The notes under the pieces were generated by a model. That model had not been told where the DNA came from and ran no database searches. It was given only the letters and a program-made list of their open reading frames with translations. A DNA stretch of 64,000 nucleotides from Mactra quadrangularis (Eukaryota; Mollusca; Bivalvia; Venerida; Mactridae), in contig CM046311.1 in the NCBI GenBank assembly GCA_025267735.1, forward strand, positions 28,563,399 through 28,627,398, read 5' to 3'. How positions within the stretch are numbered: the first letter of the stretch is position 1; each line of letters starts with the position of its first letter. Shown here piece after piece: positions 43,622-53,605 of this stretch. The position numbers and the translations under genes were made by a program.

Positions 43622-44919
43622 GGTGGGTCGGTACCTTACTCGGAGTAAAAATCGAAAAATATATTATGTACACCGATTATGATATAAGTTGGCAGGCATA
43701 CACCTTCGTGCTTCTTGTTTGTTTTTCGGGTAACCTGAGTGACGTTGTCGTTCTTTTCACGACGTCATGGACGTCACAATGGTTCGCGCTATAAACAAGC
43801 ATACAAGTACATTAAACCCACATATTTAAAATAATGAATGTCCGAGGCCAATGATAATTATACCAAAATGTTTCTGAAATGTTGTTGCAAACAATTAATT
43901 TGTTCCAATTATCTAAATATTTCGTCAGGCGTAAAGATTCTACATTTTATCACTGAATTCAGGGTTTTCACGTCTAAAAGGTTTCACCAATTGCCGAGTT
44001 ATAACGTTTGTTTTCATATTAACGCAGAACGGTGGTCAAATTCATATCACGATTTTTGAAAAGCACACACCTTCTGTGTCATTTTAATGCAATAAAAAAG
44101 GGAAGTGAACGTTCTCAGTTTTTCACAATTTCGCGTTCAAAGAAAAATTATCATCATTACAACGACGTTAATATTACGTTCCGCTGACGTTATGATTTTG
44201 CGTTATGTATGTAATTTTCTTGTAAATTAAATTTTGTAGTTTCTTTCCTGTTATTAATTAATTTCTTTTAACTCTCAGCATCTGATCTGTTCAAAATCAA
44301 TTTAACATAAGTCAATAGAAGTCCGCTTTTACTTATTTTTGCAACAAATGTTTTAACCACAACGTCAGCGCAACGTCGTTGCAATGATGGAAATTTTTCT
44401 TTGAACTCGATATTGTGAAAAACTGAGAACGTTCACTTTCCTTTTTTATTGCATTAAAATGACACAGAAGGTGTGTGCTTTTCAAAAATCGTGATAAGAA
44501 TTTGACCACCGTTCTGCATTAATATGAAAACAAACGTTATAACTCGGCAATTGGAGAAACCTGTAGACGTGAAAACCCTGAATTCAGTGATAAAATGTAG
44601 AATTTTTACGATCGACAGGATATTTAGATAATCGGAATAAATTAATTGTTTGCAACAACATTTCAGAAATATTTTGGTATAATTATCATTGGCCTCGGAC
44701 ATCCACTTTTTTTAAATATGTGGGTTTAATGTACTTGCATGCCTGTTTATAGCGCGAACCATTGTGACGTACATGAAGTCATGAAAAGAACGACAACGTC
44801 ACTAAGGTTACCAGAAAAACAAACAAGAAGCATGAAGGTGTATGCCTGCCAACTTATATCATAATCGATGAACATGATATTTTTTTCGTTTTGTTCTCCG
44901 AGTAAGGTACCGACCCACC
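43622..44919. mobile_element. 1.3-kb fold-back element flanked by TTAA
   Basis: Inverted arms of about 550 bp start GGTGGGTCGGTACCTTACTC and end with its complement. TTAA lies immediately outside each end (43618-43621, 44920-44923), the target of piggyBac and Kolobok-type elements. The arms differ at several percent of positions and by small indels, so this is an old natural structure, not an assembly artefact. The opposed frames at 43838-44059 and 44454-44702 both begin MSEANDNYTK because they are the same sequence on the two arms. No transposase is present. Confidence 0.85.
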
Positions 44920-45080
44920 TTAACTATAAGTAGAGCCATAATTAAAGACATTCATAAATACAGTTTATTTTCACACTTTCATTAAAATCTTCTAGAAGGC
45001 CTACAAAGTGAAAATATCTCCAAACATTTGGTTGCCACTGTATAATTATATACTGTCTTTGACTTCAAACCATTCAGTTC

Positions 45081-45670
45081 ACAATTAGGGACTTTAGTCA
45101 GTTATTTCTCCGCGTATACTCTTCAAATAGGTAGGTCCATTTAGTTGGATTTCTCGAATTTTATCCTTACTTTTCAATGTCAATTTGCCAAAATTAATTT
45201 AAGGTCACAACAAGTTGATCATATGTTCTACGGATTTTTCTGAAAAAAAAAATGGGGCGAGCGAGCCAAGACAAAAAAAAATCTTTATTCACTTGCTTTA
45301 TATAGCGGTTTGACCAAATTTTTATGAGCGAGCAAGATAAAAATTTTTTTTGTAAAATCTGTCATAATTAAGGTGCTACCGAATCCATAGAACATATGAT
45401 CAATTTGTTGTGGCCTAAAATAACTTTTTTGTAAATCGTTGTATTTGTTTGAAATTCAAGCTAAGTATTTATAGGGTAAAGAACCTTCATAATTTCACCA
45501 CTTCTGTTAATATCTTCATTAACAAGAAAGATATTAGATGAAATATTTTGTTATCCTTACACAGGACTTCAATGATAAAAACCGAGAATTCCAACTGTAA
45601 GGACCTACTTACCAATGGGATTGCTTCAGATTTTATCAGGGGAAGATAACTGACTAAAGTCCCTAATTGT
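45081..45670. repeat. Inverted-repeat element hosting a second MITE
   Basis: ACAATTAGGGACTTTAGTCA (45081), continuing GTTAT, pairs with the inverse at 45644-45670. Inner sequence is also partly palindromic (TAGGTAGGTCC / GGACCTACTTA). AATT immediately outside AGGGACT on both sides could be a 4-bp duplication or part of the repeat. The family G MITE at 45203-45415 sits inside, making this a nested pair. Confidence 0.75.
45203..45415. repeat. MITE family G, copy 1, TAA-flanked
   Basis: The termini GGTCACAACAAGTTGATCAT and inverse ATGATCAATTTGTTGTGGCC are each bounded by TAA. The interior carries AAATGGGGCGAGCGAGC, TTTGACCAAATTTTTATGAG and poly-T. A 3-bp TAA duplication suits PIF/Harbinger-type elements. 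The second copy is at 60677-60892. Confidence 0.85.
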
Positions 45671-45689
45671 ACAATACTTGATCAGGATA

Positions 45690-45995
45690 ACTTGTGCCAC
45701 CAGTTGGGACAACTCAACCGATAGACAACACAACCCCAGAACAACACAATCTGTATCATATATTATCAGTAATTTGATTGAAAAAAATGATAAGTTCAAA
45801 TTGAAATTGATTTTTAATGTTATTCTAACTTTTTAAAGAACTAAAAATTTCAAATCATCATTCCGCAATATCTTCCATTCACAATAAACTTATAATTATG
45901 AATAATACAGAATCAGAGTTGTCCACAGATTGAGTTGTCTCACAGGGTTGAATTGTAACAACTTCAGGTTGAGTTGTCCATGAGTGGAGTTGCAC
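45690..45995. repeat. Inverted GACAACTCAACC-type repeat region
   Basis: GGGACAACTCAACCGATAGA (45707) and inverted TTGAGTTGTC blocks (45920-45985) flank an AT-rich centre. The blocks resemble the core of the CCCGTGTTCAGTAAC MITEs (3145, 30017), but the termini of that family are absent. Confidence 0.5.
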
Positions 45996-46227
45996 TGGAC
46001 CCTGACAAAACACAGCTAGTCCATTCATTATAAATCAAAGAATAAAGAACATGTTCCTTACAGCTGAAATTTCTTATGATGAAGGTCTAAAGAATAGAGA
46101 TTCATTGTTTTATTGTCACCATAACCATAACCATCCATAACTTCACTAAAAACATTCTAGTTCTGTAATAAAGAAGGGGGATAACTATCAATATAATAAT
46201 AAACACAAGTGAGCAATATTTCATACC

Positions 46228-46448
46228 ATCTGATTAAAACCAGATCTAAAATTTTCCGCTAGCATACTCGCTATTCAGGCGACATTTTCTCATCACAATA
46301 TTCATGACGGAATTGTTATGATATGAAACTTGTTTACATCATATACATCACGCAATTTGAAATGAGCCACCCAATCGCAGACTGTGCATTGAGAAAGTAG
46401 AGATCCTGTACGACAACGCTCTACAGAATCTCTGTTTACGGAGATTGT
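46228..46448. repeat. MITE family F, internally deleted copy
   Basis: Retains both ends of the 8008-8410 element (ATCTGATTAAAACCAGATCT at the left, CTCTGTTTACGGAGATTG at the right) but lacks the middle AAGCTACGCATTGATTGG part. Confidence 0.8.
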
Positions 46449-46503
46449 ATATAATAGTACATGTCGCAAGCATAGGGCAAGTTGATCCTAACTCACTCTT
46501 TTC

Positions 46504-46743
46504 TTAAATTGAGTTACAGCCATTTTGTGCTAAAACCTGTGACATAATGTTCAATTTTATTTGTCTGTCACAGTTCTCACGATTCATTTCATTTCTTCGT
46601 TTTCTGTCTCTTTCAGAGAGTCTTTCAGAAGGGACATAACTGCGCCTATTACGTTCTCTTTCCTTTCTGAGATATTCATCGTTGTTCTTCTCTTTTAGCC
46701 TTTGTCGGTATGCCTTCTGAATTTCAGCTCTACTGTTTGGCAT
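46504..46743 (-). CDS. Basic helical N-terminal ORF of a transposon-like gene
   Basis: 79 codons starting MPNSRAEIQKAYRQRLKEKN and continuing through KERERNRRSYVPSERLSERD, then a less basic tail to a stop. The very high Arg/Lys/Glu content and heptad-like spacing predict a long charged helix, as found at the N-terminus of many uncharacterised animal transposon proteins (a resemblance noted from memory, not a search). The ATG lies just downstream of an acceptor (CTTTTCAG, then ATTTCCAAA, ATG), so a 5' non-coding exon is likely. Upstream on its own strand lies the GTAACGATGGTTTAA motif array. The tail from about residue 62 is probably not original, and no catalytic domain follows. Confidence 0.6.
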   Translation of the reverse strand: MPNSRAEIQKAYRQRLKEKNNDEYLRKERERNRRSYVPSERLSERDRKRRNEMNRENCDRQIKLNIMSQVLAQNGCNSI

Positions 46744-46760
46744 TTTGGAAATCTGAAAAG

Positions 46761-48058
46761 TTAAACCATCGTTACTAACAATAAACCTTCGTTACCAATT
46801 TAATTCAGTCTGTAAAATCTCGTGTTATAGTTTGAAGATTAATAAAGGAAACGATTCATTAAGATAATATACCCTGCAATAGATTCAATGTAATGTCCAT
46901 ACGTTTACAACAATTTAATGCAAGCGATACCAGAACAATTAATCTGAGTAGCATTTTAGTGTCAGATATTACAACTATCTGAGTTTGTTAGTATTTGCTA
47001 CTGGTATATTCAATAAATGTTCAGTCCAAAATGGTGATTCAAATGTTTAAACCATATCTTAACACCAATAGCCAACTTCGGTAATAATTATACAAAATCT
47101 GGAGACTCCTTCAAGCGCTGAACAGACTTAGTAAAAACTGAAACAATCGTTACTTTACAGTAACGATGGTTTAATTAACTTTGGTGTCTATAATAGTAAT
47201 TAAAGGGACGTAACTCAAGCAGGTTTCTGTCACAAACATGAACTGGGTCATTGGTCAATAAGTTCCTCCGTGTAAAGTCACAAAGAAAACAGAACAGGAT
47301 TGAGCATGTCACTGAATAGAAAGGTAATTAAATCACTCTTACCTGAAGTGTCTACAAAAGTTAAACTTCAATCTTTTGAAAACGCTAACTCTACCATACA
47401 CACTGAGTAATGGCGGTAAATAACTTTCCGAATGACGTCAGCTCATATAAAGCTACTCACACTCTGCTTTCCTAAGTTTCGAATTTTGGTATCGAAAGTT
47501 TCAGTAACGATGGTTTAAATTTTATACATTCAACGCGTAATGTAGCTACATATTTCAAAATATTTACTTCCAAATACAGCCAATAGATTCTAAGTGATGA
47601 AAACTCATTATACGATTCATTAAGACACCCTCGTTTCTACCCTTTTTGTATTATGAAGGGTAACGATGATTTATCAATTTGAATAAGAAAGCGAAATTCA
47701 TGTTAAAATATTTGAAAAATAATCTAAGAAGTGACAAAACTTTTAATTTTTCTGCATCATATATATCTTGACGCAATAATATGAATAATTTGTTCAGCAA
47801 AAACGATAATCAAGAACAATAACTAAAATGCGCTTATCATGATAACGAAGGTTTATGCGGACTTACAAAAATCGGCGACACTTCATTTTGTGATGATTTC
47901 GTAAAGATTAATTGCTAAACACAAATATCATCTGGACAATAACAAAAACAATGCTTAAGCTTTTAATTTTGAATATACCATTCTTCATTTTGGACATGTG
48001 CAAATCGTATGTTTAACTTAAAAATGGAAAACATTGCCAGCGACAGTAACGATGGTTA
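46761..48058. repeat. Dispersed motif array, consensus GTAACGATGGTTTAA
   Basis: Sites at 46761 (inverse), 46782 (inverse, CTTCGTTAC variant), 47141 (inverse), 47158, 47502, 47658, 47841 (GATAACGAAGGTTTA) and 48038 (CAGCGACAGTAACGATGG). They are irregularly spaced over 1.3 kb in the region upstream of the basic ORF. The last site shares GCGACAGTAACGA with the last site of the 10.5-12.3 kb array. Likely protein-binding or promoter repeats of a mobile element; that is inference. Confidence 0.7.
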
Positions 48059-49394
48059 TAATTTCGGACTGTTTTTTATTAATCTTATCAAAATAATTGT
48101 ATTGCAAAGGGTGAAAGTTCCTCAAAATATTCAGCAGGGTGGATTTAAAGTAGGTCATACTCAGTTTCGTTATTTACCAGATTAAACTGACTGTATTTAG
48201 ACTGAACACACAATGTAAATGGTTATTGAAAAACAGTGATCATAGACGTAGAATCTACGCCATTGGTGTGTATAGAGCGACAAAATTTCAGGCAATCAGA
48301 TTCAATCATTATCGTCGACCTGTCGACGATAATAACAATTATCAAGATTTGAGCATTTTTGTGTCGACACCGGCTGACTTTAGCCAATCAGAACGTTGCA
48401 TTAGAGGTCACGTGACCAAAATGATGACGTCGAGTAGCAAAAAAGGGGTGCAAGTATGGAATCGTCCACGGCGTGTATTATACGGTTACCCGTTTGTAAT
48501 ACAAGAAAATATCATTATCGATATATGAACGGGTATCAATTTCAAGGAGGAACAATATAAAACAAAAAAAAAACATTCATGCCTATTCGTAACATGTACA
48601 TTTATTGAAGAAAGCTCGTTTTTGTTGAAAAACAACAACCTATCTTCCCTATTTCCGAGCGAGTTTATCAGTAAATATGAACGTTCGATTAGCTGGCGGA
48701 ATATAGGGCAGAACATGTTCTTGAAACGAGCGCGGTCAGATTATGTCTGGATCCACATGGTAATTCGATGGTTTTTATCTGGCCTTACAGTGTGTAAAAT
48801 TAATCTACTGTAAAGACATGCACTGTTTGATCTGCATATTGCTTGAATCTTTATTCTCTATGGAGAATACACGGCTAAACGACGATTTCAAGCATTTTTG
48901 GAAATGCTAATACTTGTTTACTCCATGCGATTACTCAAATAAGCGCAAAACCGGTTTTGGATTTGTCCGTTTTGGGGGGTTACACATAAGTCCACACGGT
49001 TGTGTACATGTAGCAGCATTCGGAAAACCGCTCGGGTGATTCCGTAAACTGACGATCAGCCGAGCGGGTTTCCGAGGTAGTTCCGGATATCTCAATTGTT
49101 TTATTCAGAAAAAAAAACATTTCTGAATTATTAATCCATCCTTTCTTTGACATTCAGACTATGCTTTTGTTAAATCGACTCGACAAGTTACACGGACGAA
49201 TTAAATAAAATATTTTTGTTGTCAATAATACAATGAACTAATCTATGACAGGGGATGATCAGGATGACAATAAAATATATTCATATTGATAAGTTTTAAG
49301 AGTGACTTGTTGGACGAGTGGCTAAAAGTTCTACCATTACAAACAAGAGTGACCAAGGGGTGAGGGTGGTTTATCCATCATGCTTATGTTGTTG
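48059..49394. other. No gene recognised
   Basis: Contains a palindrome (ATTATCGTCGA at 48308 and its inverse at 48323) and an inverted GAAAACCGCTCGGGTGATT / GCCGAGCGGGTTTCCG pair near 49020-49070. The 100-codon frame at 48226-48528 has no motif. A short word (GTTCGATTAGC-GGCGGAATA) recurs near 55025. Confidence 0.35.
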
Positions 49395-49490
49395 AAATGA
49401 ATTATACAACTTTTATTTGGATATTGCCTACCTCAGAAATGGATTGTTTCATTTTTAATGTTTGCCCAAACACGTTTTTTTGTACGCGTT
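49395..49490. repeat. Diverged fragment of the 4910-bp element family
   Basis: Resembles 39418-39492: ATTGCCTACCTCAGAAATGG, TTTCATTTTTAATGTTTGCC and CAAACACGTTTTTTTGTACG. This indicates older relatives of the element exist in the genome. Confidence 0.6.
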
Positions 49491-49965
49491 CAAATCGACA
49501 TAAGTCGGAACTCCAATTAAAAGAAATAAATCATACTGTTTTATGCACACATACCGCTTAGAAAAACCTAAATATTTTAAGTCTGTCTATTACACCATTT
49601 GTAGTGCACTCGGAAAGGGTCGGCATGTTTCCTTTATTTGGCCCGTGGCATAACTTCGGTTTATTAACTTAAGTCGAAGTGAAGTGAATAAGTCCTAACG
49701 CTCACGAAAATGCATTCGTTGTTCAATTTCAACCTTAGATTTGCATTTATTTCACCAAAAATGGAGTTCTAATACGATTGTGCTCCATTTATCGGCTCTC
49801 AGTAACCGTTGTTTGAACAAAAGCGACGGAGAGGGTGTGCGACATGGGTTTGACCATAAAGGAATTAAGGAAAGTTTAATAGTGCTTTGTAAAAGTTTGT
49901 TCCTGATACATCACTGGTCTAAATAACTGGCCATTTAATGAATAAGATAAAATAAAATTAAGCTA

Positions 49966-50243
49966 GGAGCAGAAGCCCTGCGATAGGACACATGCTTAGA
50001 GATGTAGAGGTCCTAGGTTTGAATCCTACGAGTGGCACTGCATATCTCATAGAGCAAGAAATTTACCTACGATTGATTCACTCGACCCAGGTGTAAAAAG
50101 GTATCAGCGAGGGTGGTTTAGTACCGTTGCGCCAATTTGTCGGTTGCACTAACAAGTAAAAAGACTCCCAGGAAGATTAACAGATAGTTATCAGTAGCCC
50201 GACGACCAGGGATAATAGCTGTAAAATCGATGAGCGTGCGTAA
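49966..50243 (+). repeat. tRNA-derived SINE, family C, copy 2
   Basis: The head has a degenerate A-box and the B-box-like GGTTTGAATCCTACGAG. The body GAGCAAGAAATTTACCTACG, ACCCAGGTGTAAAAAGGTAT and the tail GACCAGGGATAATAGCTGTA follow the copy at 4986-5195 in order. Confidence 0.78.
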
Positions 50244-50458
50244 GCATGAAACACACACTAAAAACTGCCATTACAAAATAATAAGTAACAGCAGTATCAA
50301 CAAGAAGATCAATCTCACTCGGCTGCTCCAGCCAGAGGTATGATGAAAAATACAGCGTTAACATTGATCTTACTGTTGTTCCTGGTGTATAAGCGGATCT
50401 AACGGGGGGGGGGGGGGGTTTCAGGGGCTTTGGAAACCTGGTTGCTGTATTATATATA

Positions 50459-50670
50459 CTGGGTTAATCGCCGTGTCAACACAGTCTTGCTCGTTTTACG
50501 GTAACCAGCGCACCTAAACTAGCTTTTCTGTACCCTTGTCTATTAGCAATACTCACACTACCCTTCCACAAGTCCGGACATTTCTCCGTGTACCTTATAA
50601 ATGGGTGACTTTATTGTCAAATTTCCGTGGAAGGGTATAATAGCCCAAAGTGGGGTTTGAACTTGTACAT
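50459..50670 (-). repeat. tRNA-derived SINE, family B, minus orientation
   Basis: Landmarks GGGTTAATCGCCGTGTCAAC, GTAACCAGCGCACC, CTAGCTTTTCTGTACCC, CCTTCCACAAGTCCGGACA and GTGGAAGGGTATAATAG, with the degenerate box GGGGTTTGAACTTGT. A poly-G run lies just upstream (50405-50419). Confidence 0.75.
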
Positions 50671-50846
50671 TTTCATGCTGTAATTTCGAAATATAACATT
50701 ACATCATTTTCTATCTATTTGATCTTACTGAAGTTTCTGTCGTTCCTACTACGTAGTTTTTTTTAGCAACAAATTTAAATATCTGTAACAGGACCAACAT
50801 CAAAAACTGCTGTCCGTAAGTTGTTATTTAATCAAATTGTCATTAA

Positions 50847-50969
50847 ATAAGTAATTTGATATAGGCCCTGATGTTTTTCCTCCGGACAATCGTATAGAAC
50901 CTTTGCCTTCGGCTTCGGGCCAAAATGATTCTTCGTTGAAAAAAACGAGGCCTATATCAAATTACTTAT
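50847..50969. repeat. Short element with perfect 21-bp inverted repeats
   Basis: The 21 bases at 50847-50867 (ATAAGTAATTTGATATAGGC then C) are exactly mirrored at 50949-50969. The interior contains CCTTCGGCTTCGGGCC. It is 123 bp, non-coding, and probably a MITE. Confidence 0.75.
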
Positions 50970-51082
50970 CTAATAACATATTATGAAAGTATAGTTATAA
51001 CTCTGACATACATGATAAAAAGAACCGTTTGGCGATTGTGTTATTTTAAGCATATTTATGCCTAGTACCCTCTGTAATTGAA

Positions 51083-51500
<418 letters not shown>

Positions 51501-51789
51501 TAAAGAATGTCACTGACACAGGCACAATGTGTATATTGTGCTACATTCTGTCATTTGTGGCTACCGACTATGTCTACACAACGTTTCTGCATTGTCTTCT
51601 CATAAAACTCTTTTATATCGGTTTGATATTAGGATAACGATACATATTCCATACAAGCAATATCTTCGTATATTATTCATCTATCGAGAAAAACTTGATA
51701 CATCTTTCATTCTCAGCACGTCTAAATTTTACGGATAATGTGCTTTTCTGGGATAACAATAAATACATACATGCGAATTATAAAATATG

Positions 51790-52065
51790 GCAATAACTTT
51801 GGAAGAGGGGTCGTGCGTTCGATTCCTGGACAGAGCATACATTCGTGGAGTTTGGTCATGAAATGATTTCTACGGCCATTCCCCCTCCTACCAATGATTC
51901 TAAATTATGTATGGCAGTTGTCAGTCACTGACGAAAGTATGTGCGTAGTAGTTTGTTAACAGCTAAATCCAGAGATTCAGCCCTTCCAGGAACGGTGAAT
52001 GTCAGCTTTGATATGACCTATACAATGTGTTGCTACGGTGTTTAACCCAACGAAAAGCAACAAGG
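51790..52065 (+). repeat. tRNA-derived SINE, family A
   Basis: The degenerate head keeps the B-box GTTCGATTCCTGG. The body matches 22211-22510: GTTGTCAGTCACTGACGAAA, GTTTGTTAACAGCTAAATCC, CCTTCCAGGAACGGT, ATATGACCTATACAATGTGT. The tail is TTTAACCCAACGAAAAGCAA. Confidence 0.82.
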
Positions 52066-52126
52066 AGATCATTATACTTACTATGCGATATCTTTCCCTC
52101 AACAAAGGTCGTACCGATTGCTCATT

Positions 52127-52388
52127 CATAGGTGGATCCAGCGGAGGGGGACTCCGGACCCCCCTTGAAATTTCCAAAATGTACCTTTGCATAAGTATAT
52201 TTTTCAACTGTAAGCCATTTTTATGTAGAATTAAGCAATTTTTTTTCAGGCTCACTTCGCTCACCCTTTATGCTAAACAATGTCGTGCTATTCTTGCAAC
52301 AATGTATGATAATATTGTGGTTCGAAAGTTTGGACCCCCCTAGAAAAGTTTTAAACCACCCTAGACAAAAATCCTGGATCTGCCTCTG
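52127..52388. repeat. Short DNA transposon, GGTGGATCCAGC...CTGGATCTGCCTCTG
   Basis: The ends form an imperfect inverted repeat around GGATCCAG, flanked by TCATT on both sides (52122-52126, 52389-52393). It contains the GGACCCCCCTAGAAAAGTTT block shared with 3420-3520. Overlapping frames on both strands are not convincing. Confidence 0.65.
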
Positions 52389-52507
52389 TCATTAGTTATA
52401 TTACCTTTTCTATAGTATTCAAAATTGAACATCCATTTAATCATCAATTTATTAATGCGGTTATGAATAGCAGTTTCTAGAACTTCTTCAACAGAATTCT
52501 GCTTGTT

Positions 52508-52785
52508 TTTATTGGGTTAAATGCCGTGTCAACACTTTTTATGTCATTTATGGCATCCAGCGCACCTAATCTAGCTTTCCTGGACCCTTGTCTAACTAGT
52601 ACTCACCTACCCTTCCGCAAAGCCAAAAACTTGTCCATATTATCTAATCAATGGAGGAAAAATGACATTATTATGAAATTTCATGGAAGGGTATAACCTC
52701 CCCGGGTGGAATTTGAATCCGTACAACCTTCGAGATACGAGATGACAAATTCCAGCGCGCTTTCAACTGCGCTATCGATCCGGTA
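52508..52785 (-). repeat. tRNA-derived SINE, family B, most complete copy
   Basis: Minus orientation. Includes the whole tRNA-like head: on the minus strand CCGGATCGATAGCGCAGTTG precedes the CTCGAAGG region and the box GGATTCAAATTCCACC. The body then runs to GTTGACACGGCATTTAACCC. It is the best copy here for naming the parent tRNA. Confidence 0.82.
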
Positions 52786-53394
52786 ATTACAGAAATCTTT
52801 ATAAAAATCCGACCCTAATTTTTGCTCTTGTGGCAATTGAATTAAAATTGAATTTATATATACCGTACTTACGTCGTTTCTCGCAGTAATAGGTTTACTG
52901 CTAAAGTTACTGCTGTACTGTTATTTCACAAACATAAAAAGTCCAGTAGTAATTAGATTATAATGGGCATTCCATTGAGCGCCATCTTAATACTGATGAA
53001 AAAAAAACAAGTGAGTGAAAACAAATAAAAACAATAACAATTTATTCTATGACTATTTAATGTTTATATCTAGGTCACAGACAAATTAAACATGTATAAT
53101 TATATATTATACAAATACTGTTCTTTAGAATTAGTTACATAAGTATACAGACACTTCGGTGACAAAACCAGAAACGATTAAAGGTCCTATTTCACGTTTG
53201 ACTCATTGTAAACAATCTATATATGAACTTATTTCTACTCAGCTTTTCATAAGTAATTGTTTTGAAGCATTACACAATTATATTTTTTCGCCATAATTGC
53301 GAAATTTGCAAAAATATGGCCAAATTACTGTCGAAAATTTGGTGGCAGTGGTTATTGATTTGATAAAGGGAGATAACCGCTGCGGGGAGTTTGA

Positions 53395-53605
53395 TTTTAA
53401 AGGCAGTGGCTAGAGTTACGGTACCGTAACTCTAGACCCAGGTTCTAGAGTTACGGAAGTTCCGTTATTGTAGACAACGCTGCCAGGGTTGTCTAGAGTT
53501 ACGGAAGTCAAATAACATGCGTATGCTTCAACATTTTAACATCGAAAAAATTGATTGTATTCATTATTACTCGAAACAAACAAATATTTACCGACGTGAC
53601 TTATC
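53395..53605 (+). repeat. Repeat family E, copy 1, with 26-bp palindrome
   Basis: Starts GGCAGTGG and then the perfect palindrome at 53410-53435 (half-site CTAGAGTTACGGT). It continues CTAGAGTTACGGAAG, GTAGACAACGCTGCCAGGG, CTTCAACATTTTAACATC and ATTCATTATTACTCGAAAC. Other members: 57372-57538 (+) and 60005-60178 (-). Confidence 0.75.

Noticed and set aside
43838..44702. Two homologous genes starting MSEANDNYTK
   Set aside because: They are the same sequence read on the two arms of one fold-back element, with no conserved domain.
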